Shown: positions 28,001 through 37,432 of the stretch, piece after piece
Position numbering within the stretch: position 1 is the first letter of the stretch
How the letters are laid out: each line of letters starts with the position of its first letter
Assembly (NCBI GenBank): GCA_905250885.1
Contig: CAJNOQ010001012.1
Location: 1-37,432, forward strand
Length of the DNA: 37,432 bases
Origin: Didymodactylos carnosus
Lineage: Eukaryota; Rotifera; Eurotatoria; Philodinida; Philodinidae
Direction of reading: 5' to 3'
Notes under the pieces: generated by a model
Told to the model about the DNA's origin: nothing
Seen by the model: the letters and a program-made list of their open reading frames with translations, nothing else
Database searches by the model: none
Translations under genes and position numbers: made by a program

Positions 28001-28623
28001 TATCATCTATTTGTCTTCTTTTCAACATATAAAAGGAAATTGTTAAACTATTTAGCTTTCATGTTATGTCTGTCAGTCTTATATCTAATTTACGATGATG
28101 TTTTGTTAAATATTGTCATTCTTAATAGATTTTTCCAGCGACAAGTATTGTTGAACACAGTGCATCTATGCATTTGAAATTACCACCTATATCATCTAAT
28201 TTACTTGAAAAACGTATTAGTAATAATTACGAATCAAATTGTATACAAATGCGATCACCCTCAAATAGTTCACCAAAATTAGAAGTATTAAAACGACTTT
28301 CAAGAACGGAATCATTGAAACGAATATCGAAATCTCTTTCACATCGATCGTTGAACAGTGACCCAATCTGTAAACAATATTACTCTAATGAATATTTAAA
28401 ACAATCAACACCAACAGAAATTCGTCAACAATCGTCTTTACAAACAAATATAGATAATGGCACAGATTCAATTTTTTATTCGTTTTTATCACTAGATTCG
28501 ATGGCGTCAAATGAAAATCATGATGTATGGATTAAACGATTAGATATACAACGATCTCTTTCAACACCATCCAATTTAAACGAATCTGTGTTATGGGGCG
28601 AAATTCTCGATGTACAAGTTTGA
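25018..28623 (+). CDS. class A GPCR, FMRFamide/neuropeptide-receptor-like (5 exons)
   Basis: Exons are 25018-25135, 25925-26180, 26653-27056, 27234-27802 and 28129-28623. Introns are GT-AG (789, 472, 177 and 326 bp) and the frame closes to 613 residues. ATG 25018 is the first in its frame after a stop. Seven membrane spans lie at about 32-52, 62-86, 104-127, 146-165, 199-225, 259-281 and 293-317. Landmarks are GN (43-44, TM1), RRMIMSSTNNYL in loop 1, LALVD (D72, TM2), ERW at 124-126 in place of DRY, CQIP (269-272) in TM6 and N310-FVL-Y314 in place of NPxxY. The YTELLKSKIYQKIYF run before TM5 resembles the TELR...Y block of FMRFamide-type receptors. Sequons occur at N8 and N174. The cytoplasmic tail is very long (about 296 residues), Ser-rich and basic, ending EILDVQV, a possible class II PDZ ligand. 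It should signal from the plasma membrane to a peptide ligand; the ligand is unknown. Confidence 0.85.
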
Positions 28624-30924
28624 GAATTTTACTGTGATGTGTCTATAAAACTGTAATTATGTCATTTATATGTCAAAAAACATGTACATTTTATTTTCTT
28701 ATTTCGTCGAATATGCGCTTTAAATTATCTTTAACTTCTGTTTATTTTTGTGTTTATTACATTGGGATTCTATACATGCCCAATCATAGTTACCTAAAAT
28801 TAATTGTCCAAAAAACTGACGAACTAAAATTTGTGAATTTTTTTTTATTTAAGTTATTGTTATTGTTTCATTATTTTTATGATTATACGCTGGTATCTCT
28901 TCTATTTACTATTGCGTATTTTAATCGTATTAAGTTGCTAGAGCTACATGTACTCGAGTACAAACTTCAGAATTGCACGAAGAAACGTTGTAGTTTATCA
29001 AGGTCATACAAAAAAGCCGGAAAGAAAAACTCTATAGGTACTTTTACCTCTTTTTCAATTTCTCTTGTGACTAGCTGTGAGGGATGAACAATCTCATCTC
29101 ATTTCTTTTTTTTAATTTGAAAGATTGAGCATACAACATAAGAGTAGATTACTATAAATAACCTACTTATCTCTAACAAATCTTTGAGATTCATTTGCGT
29201 TTTATTTTATATGCACTCGACAATGAGTTAGTTATCTTTTTATTATTCAAAACAATCTATAGGTAGAACAATCGATAACATCTAATTGCATCGTTAGGAT
29301 GTATTATAAAATAACAATAATAGCTGATAAAATTTTCTATTTTACAATTTATACTATCATAATCGATTGATATAATCTTTTCTCAGTAGACAATCTAAAT
29401 TGGCATTGGGATGATTATCATTTTTTCTCGCTACAGGTATCCAATGATATCTTTTTTACCGTGAACAAAATTATCATAACTATTGACTGAAAGAAACAGT
29501 ATAATTGAAGACAATACAATAAAAAAGTTCGTTTTAACACCAGCCATTCTGAAAGTGAAAAAAACTAACAAAATCTAAAAGAAAGGTTATTATTATTTGT
29601 TGATAATGAACAATAAATTGAAACCATAGGAAGAAAATGTCTGATTTTCAAAACTTCATAGTAATCCATCAAGGAAAAATCATACAGTCATGATTTGATG
29701 ATTATGGTATTCGTCACATACTTTAAATGTATCATGTTCGAACTTCAATACTGTTATGCCATGTATTGACCTTGAACAAGTTACGAATGTTCATGTGCTT
29801 CGATTCATCCATCTGTTAGCTTATTTACCACATTGTGCTGTAAAACACAATTTCTCTGACTTATCAAAGAGTCAGTGTATGGTTTGTAAGTAGGAAAGTA
29901 TGGAAAACTTTATATCAGACGAGTTTTATATACAGAGTTGTAGTTGTTGATGAGTAAAGAGACAAGTTGTCAACTTAAAGAACCCCAGAAAATATATCGG
30001 ACTACTTGAAGCTAGCAAATTTCACTTGCCAGCAGCAACGATAAATCACAGGGCGAGATATTCTTCGTCTCTTTTGCTGTCACTAAAATTCCTGTCTTCC
30101 AATTGAAGGACATAACGCTACTCTTTTTCAATTAATTTCTTATATCTTTCGTCAAGCTGAAGATGAAGTTCAGCGAAATAATATGAACTTTTCTGCAGTT
30201 CTTCCTGTTGGTAAGCACAAAGGACCTTGTGAATGTTATTGTACATTTTTAAGCAACAAAGTAATTTTTCTATCAATAATAACAATTTAATAGCCTAGAC
30301 ACAATTGTATGAACAGATATTTGAAGTTCTTATAACTATTGACCATTTTGCTCAAGTTCACCAGAAAAAAGAGAATTGATTGATTAAGAGAAAAAAAATC
30401 ATTATTTTAATTGATGTTGAGTTCTCATGCCATCCATATTCTCTTGCATGCAGAAGAAATGCGGTTGTTTCTCATATACGCTCTTTACCTTTTGTATACT
30501 TCACTCATTTGAACATATACAAGACTATAGTTATTCATAAGACGAAAAGGTCATAATACGTTAACCAGTGAAAAAAGGTGTCATATTGATAATTAAAATT
30601 TTTCCTGTTATTGATAGTCAAGGCTTATATACCACACTCACACACTATGTGCAAAAATATGTTCAGTATCGATAAATATAGAATAACATTTTTTCTTTTC
30701 TCTCTCTCTCTCCCCCTCTCTTTTTCTACCTCACTCTTGTTCAAATAGTCTTAAATGTAAAACAATATATACATATATCGATTGGTTTATCGCAAATAAT
30801 TAGCATCATTCTTCTGCCTCATATTACAATTGAAACGAGCGAGATGATGAGCAAAGTCAAAATATTGAATGTGATATAACAGATAAACTACTTCGTATTT
30901 AAAATCTTTAATTTATCAGGCAAA
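28624..30924. other. 3' flank of receptor and intergenic
   Basis: The 142-codon open frame 28659-29087 directly after the receptor stop has 3'-UTR-like AT-driven composition and is not called. An AATAAA occurs at 29519-29524. Stop-free coding-like stretches at 29702-29890 and 30087-30287, each followed or interrupted by a good splice donor (29886 and 30211), could not be assembled into a gene. A pyrimidine tract (CT repeats) spans about 30689-30728. Confidence 0.4.
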
Positions 30925-33900
30925 ATGGAACATTGTTCTCAAAAACACAATTCAAATAGTTGGACACAATCAAAAATTATTCGTATATTTCAGTTTCGAA
31001 AACATGTTAAAGGTAAATATTAACCGTTAATTTTTCGATAAATCGCATACTTTTCCATGTGCAATATAGTAGGATAGTTATTTCGTGTTTTTATAAGAAT
31101 CAAACATGTATGAAAGAATACCTATTGTTTTACTCTAAGAATCTATGATAAATAAGCAAATATACCAATTATTTTTCTATCTGTCGTTGAATATCATATC
31201 TCCAGAAGATCGTTCTTCACTCACTTAACGAAAAGAATGTTTATTCCTTTGTTAGAGTAAGCTATTTCTCAGATGTATAGTTCGCTGTGGTATAACTATG
31301 CATTAGTAAAGAATTTGTGGAGAAGCACAAAGCTAAGCATTGATGAATATTCAAACCGATTAGTCAAATTAATCGTTATCTGATAACTGTTTATTACGCA
31401 TAAACGACATGCTTGTGGCAAAGTTAACACAAATGTGTGATAAACGTTTTAATAATGCATAATTGAACAAGATAGAAGTAAATTTATGAGCTTAATTTTC
31501 AATAGATAAAAAGATTAACAAACTTGAATATCTTGAATTTTTTTTGTATTGTATAGCAAAACAAGCGGGGTGCTAGCTCGATTCGCTTTACTGAGTATTA
31601 CTGTGTATAGATTTCAAAAACTTTTTTTTCTATTATACAGTTATAAACTAGTCTTGTATTGATTTTTGATAGAGGAAAAGACAGAACAAGTATATTGACT
31701 ATGTATATATATATGTGCCCACGTACATAAATGAAAAATATAATTTCATATTGCAGATGTTGATCCTGAAGTGAAAGAGAGAGAGAGGAGACTATACACT
31801 CATTATATACCTCAAGTAGCATGCTGAGAAGATTTCATACTAAAGTTTTCTTAACTTTCAACAACCCTTAAGTAACAAAAAAAAAACAGAAGTAAATAAA
31901 TATAAAAAGAGTTTGGTTAGAATATTATGGAGAAAATGTGGGACGGATGCAACATATTAAGTAAGATATCATATGTGTTTAGAGACTTTTCCTCGTCAAG
32001 ATTTTGTATCAAGGTAGAGTAGAAGTCTTACATTTGAATATCTTTTCTTAACTCTGCTTCTATAATGAATAATAGCTTGATGTTTGTGTATTCAAACACG
32101 TGTTAGTTTTTCTTCAAACTATCAATATTTAATGTTTATTCATTTTGATCTTAATCGTCTAATTTCTACTACACTTCCTTCTTCTTCGTCTTCTATAGAC
32201 TAATTAAACGCCGTTCTTCTATTTAAATACATTTGTTTTTCTTCAAAGAGATATGTACACAGAGACAAAAAAAAAAATATTACATCTACATAAGAAAAGT
32301 GGATAATACATAATACTTTAAAAGGATATAGGTCTGCCAATGTGTTAAAAAACAAATTTTATTTCAAATTATACTTAAACGGTTTTTTAAGAGCACTTCT
32401 CGATAGTCCGTCTTATTCAATTTGCATAATATTATCTACATTAAAAGATTCGCTCAATTTTTTTAACACAATGTGTGGTCTTTCATGGTGTCATCAGCTA
32501 ACGAATGAACAAAATTTGATGAGTATTGAATGCTTGTCACATACTTTATAATCAAAGCTTGTCTATATACCTCCATAGTCGAACAGATTGGAAACAGATG
32601 TATATTGATAGACATTGGGTCATAAAAATTGCTCGAGAGAAAATGATGTCAATAGTATTATAATAATACATTCATCTTTTCTGACACACAGACGTTAGAG
32701 TTGTTTTTAAAAAATTTTTCAATGAACTCCAACTGTTGGGTAGAGGACAATGTTTCAGTTTTTCCTCTCTTTTTTTTCTCCTTTAGAATTAACCAATGTA
32801 TGTAAAAAGATCAATAAAGATCCGTGTCATGAATTCGTATCATCAAAGCAGACATCTGCGAGTACCGATACATTACCAACTAAAAAAAAAGAGTGTTCAT
32901 CAAAACCCAAATTACAAACATTACGAACAAAAATTAATGATTGTAAAAAACGTAGTAAAAGTGCTTGCCGTTTATCAACAAGAATTCGTCCAGAAACAGA
33001 AACAAAATCTACTGGAAACTATATTAAAAAAACCCAACATCAAGGTTCATTTCGAAAAATTCATGTCTTATCAACTATTACCAAAGAAGATTTGAATACA
33101 AGTACATTAGCAACAGAATTGAATCCAACATTATCGGAAAAATGTGGAGGATTTTATAGAGAATTAACACTAGCAACAAGACAATGTCCGGCAATGTTAG
33201 ATATGTTGGTAACACAATCATATAAACCGCTACATCCTAAATTCAAAGAAACAATTGCCGTTACCAAAGGTAAGTAGTCGAAATAAAGGCTTCTTTAACA
33301 GATACCTTCATTCGGTTGGTATCCGCTGTCTCGATCAGGTAGGGACAAGGGATACTAGATCCTTCTTGAATTTTCTGGCATTTCATTAAAATTTTTGTCA
33401 TGATTATTTTCCGTCGCGAAAAATGTGACTGCAACATAAAAAGCTGTTTACGGGCAGATCTTCTATGTTAATTTTCAGCAGAAATGTTCAAATCGGAGTA
33501 CGTTGTTTTTTATATTGCTCGGAAGTCTATTTTTCTACAAAAATGAACCATAGTATGTACCTTAAATTGAGAGCAAACAACGAGTTAAAATAAAAAATAT
33601 TCTATTTTTGTTTCATCACTTTCCGCAAGACTCTTTTGTAAGCTTGCTGCTCGAATTGTAGTCTTTGAACAATCGGGATCTCTAATCGATATGAATTTAA
33701 ATCCAATAAAGAAAAATATGGAATATATGACGTGAAATATTCGTTACTTCCCGAACGCTGCACACTTTTAATTAATTTTAAATTGAGATCCAGGAATCTT
33801 CAAAGGCGGTGGGTGAGTGGGTGGATGAAAGTGTGCGAAGTTTGGGCATGAACCGAAATATTCTATTATGAAAATTATATAGTTTGTTAAACGTTGCTTG

Positions 33901-36406
33901 AAATCAATATATAATAGACAATCGTTAACATATTCAAGTGAAATTATTAATTGCTTAACACTTTACATAGTCATGACTATTAATAGAAGCAAAACAATGT
34001 GTCGCATTCAACAAGTAAAATAAAGAATTAAGATTATCTAATAGACCTTGAAATGAAATTAAACGAAAGTATTGTTCAGTAATTGTCTATACTGAAAAAG
34101 GTGTTACGATAAATAATAAAACATACGCAAATTTTAGTTACACAGACTGTTTTTTAATATAGCGAGTGTACTGTTGAACATAGTCTAAACATAACACTTC
34201 AATCATGCATACTAAGAAACCACTGACATACATATACATCAATGTTGACCATTTTTTCCTAAAATCGTCTCGTTTCGAATTCATGTATGATGAATTCATT
34301 CATTTTTATAAATTTATATTCTTTCTTAATCAAAACAATATTTATAGGCAGACAAGTTGTTTCCCTCATTGATAATCAAACCTTTCTATTTATTCGTTCA
34401 TTATACAGTATTGCGAGCGTAAACACACTAATTTGTATTTGCTGACTTGTTCAAACTATAATAATCAATGTGAATAGAATATACATCTATAGTAAACCTG
34501 TATATACACGTTGTTGATCTATTGACAAGCTCATTTCTGTTTATCAAGCAAACACATACTTTTTGAACTCGAATATCATTTAATCTACTTACATGATATT
34601 TTTTCTTCTAAACCACTTTGCTTCAAGAGAAATACTTGCAGGCTAATCTTGTACGAATTGTCTTAATTAATAACTTTTATATACAGACCATATTGAAAAT
34701 TCGAATTTTTAAGAAAGTTGAACATTTGAATACATCAGTTTTCTTCTACGAGAGAGGTTGGGATTAGAACAATTTTAGAAGTTATTATCCTGGTTTCGAT
34801 CTTTCGACCTTCATATGTTGCACTTCTCCATTTTCCCATTGCACTAAATTGTGAAAAAGGCAACTACGAGTTATGATGATACATTCGCCGTACACTTATG
34901 TATATATTTAAATAGTCTTTACAAGTAATCATTTACGTGTTACTAGCTATACTACAGATAAATGTTGTGGGATCTAAACGGTATAAAATGTCAGCACTGT
35001 AATCACATAGATGGCTGATAACGTTCTCTGAAGATGAGAAAATACCAAGTTTTGCGAGTATGAGTGTTCAAAAATTGAACTGCAATATATTCGTTTTACA
35101 AGCCCGAATACACATGCAAGATTTCTAAGATCTGAAACACTACGAAATAAGTTTTTTAAGAATTAAATACTTTTTCGAGCGATCACTTAAACAATCTCAG
35201 CTACGAGTACGAGTACAAATATAGCATATTTTTGTACTCGAGAAGTATTCGCTCATGCTTCTCATTCTCGTCTCTTTCCATAGTTGTGGTAAACGTTTGA
35301 CCGTTCTAACGTTTATTCATTTCCTAGACTTTGTAATTTTAAGATTCGATACAGAATCTTTACTTGTCAAGATCAGCATACAATTTTTGTCTATTCTAGG
35401 TATGATAGTCAAAGCATTATTTGCAACGTCGAATTGGGTATGGATTGAGACATTATGTAAAAAACAAGGTTTCGTACCACTTTATTGTCTTTTACCGAAT
35501 TCTTGTTCTACTGCTACAGATGAAGTATACATTGAACCTTCTCAAATATCATGCCAAACAAATGAGAAAAAGTCAGATGACGATAGGAAAAGTGCTCCAG
35601 TACCCTGGTGTTCTTCGTTGTCGTTACCCTCCACCAATTATAATTCACAAAATAATCTTAGTTTACTGAATGTTAGTACGGCGGCTAATGGTTATGATGA
35701 GCAAGGTTTATTGTGTGAATATTCGACTAACAATCATCAGACAAAGACAACAAACACTAATTATTACAATCATGGACGTTTCAATCAACAACAATCGGCT
35801 ACGTTGTCTAATTCCTCTCACCATCGACCGCGTTTATCTATTAATAATCGTTGTTACAATACATTATCGAAATTACCATCAAATTCTAATGAAACAAAAG
35901 GTTTATTTGTTTCAGCCATCGGTCCATGTTCTTACAACGATGAATCAGATTATTGTCGGCGGTTTTTTAATAAAAATGGTTCCTATTTAACGACCCCTCG
36001 TAATACTATCAAAGATGAATCAATGTTATCTCGACAAATTTCTAATATTTCACTCGATCCGTATGATACATCATTGAATATGACACCTTCAATACTGAAT
36101 AGAAAAAGTTTATCGATAAGTACATTTGAACAATTTGCGAAAAGAAATCTCACAGTGACAAATCAAATAAATACCAATAACAATCAAGAATCATATTCTT
36201 TAAACTGTCGTCTACGTGTTATCGATAATTATCAGCCAACATTTCACGGTGATGTCAGTGTTCTAGATGGAGAAGTTGTCACATTAATTGAAAAAAGTCC
36301 AAGAAATCAGAATTTAACAGATTGGTTATTTGTACGTCGTGGTGATGGAAAAACAGGTTATGTGCCAAAACAAATTATTTTACTAGATAAACCGTACTAT
36401 AAATAA
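30925..36406 (+). CDS. two-SH3-domain adaptor protein (3 exons)
   Basis: Exons are 30925-31012, 32787-33269 and 35400-36406. Introns of 1774 and 2130 bp are GT-AG, and the joined frame closes exactly to 525 residues. Residues 31-165 are basic, Ser/Thr/Lys-rich and probably disordered. SH3-1 covers about 169-222 and is split by intron 2 at Gly191: LVTQSYKPL, ETIAVTKG | MIVKALF, then NWVWIETL and GFVP (214-217). A roughly 237-residue linker rich in Asn, Ser, Thr and Gln follows. SH3-2 covers about 460-520: LRVIDNYQP, GDVSVLDGEVV, DWLFVRR and GKTGYVP (510-513). The family would bind Pro-rich ligands as a scaffold. The architecture faintly recalls the Drosophila SH3 adaptor Dlish, but I cannot assign orthology. 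Exon 1 is supported only by phase, a good donor and its ATG. AATAAA signals lie about 275 bp after the stop. Confidence 0.8.
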
Positions 36407-36678
36407 TCAGTAATAACTTGAATTTAGAATTTGAAAATATTGAAATATTTCTTAATTGGATCTTCATAAACCAAGATATCAATCGGACTAAAATGATTGC
36501 ACTATAATTTGCACATTGTAACACATTTTATTATGCTTTCTTTTCTACTTTTTTTGCTAATTTATTTTTGTACCAATTAAATGTTTAAAATCAAAAGATT
36601 CTAAATGTTGTTGGAGAGAAAACGGATACAAACATCATCGGAAATAGAACAAGCAGACGTCGGTTGAAAGAACAGTAG
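36407..36678. other. 3' flank of SH3 gene
   Basis: AT-rich 3' UTR-like sequence with an ATTAAA near 36577. No coding frame on + is supported. The 68-codon frame on - (36591-36797) spans the MITE and the left inverted arm and is fortuitous. Confidence 0.5.
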
Positions 36679-36849
36679 TAAATAAAGCGAGTATAGAACT
36701 CAAGGGGGGAAAGCGGAATGGGCTGGAACGGGCCATTCCAAAACGCCTTTTCCCCCTTGATAGAACTGCTACAACTATCATTTTTGATTTTATTCAAAAA
36801 TCACAACTAAATTTGATAGTTTCGAGGTTTCAATAAATTACACTTATCA
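36679..36849 (+). repeat. left arm of high-identity inverted repeat (MITE-interrupted)
   Basis: 36760-36849 is the reverse complement of 37030-37119 with about 4 mismatches in 90. Beyond the MITE at 36701-36759 the homology continues weakly through 36679-36692 against 37120-37132. The arms could form a long stem with a 180-bp loop (36850-37029). Confidence 0.9.
36693..36767. mobile_element. 59-bp hAT-like MITE with 8-bp target-site duplication
   Basis: The element spans 36701-36759. It begins CAAGGGGG and ends CCCCCTTG (perfect 8-bp terminal inverted repeats) and has further internal complementarity (GGAATGG at 36715-36721 with CCATTCC at 36733-36739). It is flanked by ATAGAACT at 36693-36700 and 36760-36767. 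An 8-bp duplication and a terminus fitting YARNG are hallmarks of the hAT superfamily. The partner arm of the surrounding inverted repeat has a single related site (37112-37119, reverse complement ATAGGACT) with no insertion, which is the empty target. It is too small to encode anything. Confidence 0.8.
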
Positions 36850-37029
36850 CCGTCACGAAACATATTGTATGAATACAATTTCCTTGTTTCCTCTTCGTTC
36901 TTAGAAACTACTCCCGAATAGTTTGTATAATTTTATTTTTCTCCTCTTATTCTTCATCCTTGTAGTTGTAATTAAAATTTGATGTATATATACAGTGAAT
37001 TATATTTTTTTCCGTATGTTTCCTGAAGA

Positions 37030-37132
37030 TGATAAGTGTAATTTATTGAAACCTAGAAACTATCAAATTTAGTTGTGATTTTTGAATAAAATCAAAAATG
37101 ATATATGTAGCAGTCCTATACTCTCTTATTTC
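37030..37132 (-). repeat. right arm of high-identity inverted repeat
   Basis: Reverse complement of the left arm; retains the uninterrupted MITE target. It contains a smaller near-palindrome (TGATTTT...AAAATCA) shared by both arms. Confidence 0.9.
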
Positions 37133-37344
37133 TTAAGGGCCCCCTCCCTCAGAAATGGTGATTTTCGGTCAAAAAATCGGTTTGGAGATACGCACATGAA
37201 AAGATAGCCTGAAGTGTCTATTTCCAGAATCTGTATTGCTTTTGGTTACAAAAATGGTTTTTCCGGGATTTTGAGCAAGTTTTTTAACAGTCTCGAAAAA
37301 ACGGGACTTCAAATAATGGTTTTTTCCTGGACACTTATGCAATT

Positions 37345-37432
37345 AAAATTTTTCTGAAAACACAGCTTTGTAGAGCAAACGTTTCTGATCAAAATAAGAC
37401 TGCGCACAACTCTGTATGACCTTGCGTCAAAA
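37345..37432 (+). repeat. dispersed repeat family 1, copy D (cut by window end)
   Basis: Matches copies A and C in order: AAAATTTTTCTGAAAAC (as at 14868-14884), AGCTTTGTAGAGCAAAC, TTTCTGATCAAAAT-AGA, CTCTGTATGAC and the start of TCAAAA at the window edge. The preceding 37133-37344 may belong to the same element but has only weak similarity elsewhere in the window. Confidence 0.6.

Noticed and set aside
28659-29087. 142-codon open frame after the receptor stop
   Set aside because: Composition is that of AT-rich 3' UTR (Phe, Leu, Lys, Tyr). There is no motif, and it follows the receptor stop by only 35 bp in a likely transcript tail.
36591-36797. 68-codon open frame on the - strand
   Set aside because: It runs through the MITE and the left inverted arm, whose sequence is explained by repeat structure.
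37022-37060. Possible hammerhead-like core (CTGAAGATGA ... TGAAAC) in the right arm
   Set aside because: The required CUGAUGA core is not present and the stems do not form in the right places.

Overview
The window is AT-rich nuclear DNA from a small-bodied invertebrate animal. It holds four intron-bearing animal genes, all on the + strand. Their products are a SMIM14-type ER membrane protein, a smoothelin-type calponin-homology protein, a class A peptide receptor of FMRFamide-receptor type, and a two-SH3 adaptor. Many introns are only 53-79 bp. My best guess is a bdelloid-like rotifer or another lophotrochozoan. That is inference from composition, intron size and gene types; no species-specific marker was found.

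Layout: 1-1.7 kb shows no gene. A four-exon SMIM14 homologue lies at 1696-2219. A decayed DIRS-type (tyrosine-recombinase) retrotransposon occupies about 3510-5688. A six-exon smoothelin-like CH gene lies at 9011-10826 and contains a frame-neutral 21-nt microexon. From about 11.5 to 23.8 kb no intact gene is visible. This stretch holds coding-like relics near 12.0 and 13.4-14.2 kb, a 763-bp foldback element at 14751-15513, a GC-rich palindrome at 16483-16516, and several diverged dispersed repeats. A possible small two-exon gene lies at 23881-24288. The receptor spans 25018-28623 in five exons. The SH3 adaptor spans 30925-36406 in three exons, with one SH3 domain split across an intron.

The right end is rich in repeats. 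A pair of highly similar inverted arms (about 36679-36849 and 37030-37132) encloses a 180-bp spacer. The left arm is interrupted by a 59-bp hAT-like MITE with 8-bp target duplications, and the right arm preserves the uninterrupted site. The last 90 bp or so belong to a dispersed repeat family with older copies near 15.0 and 20.8 kb.

The genes do not look like a pathway or operon; they are independent animal genes separated by decayed mobile DNA. I did not find a convincing new biological system. The strongest unusual signals are the MITE with its empty site, the foldback element, and the receptor's departures from class A consensus motifs.
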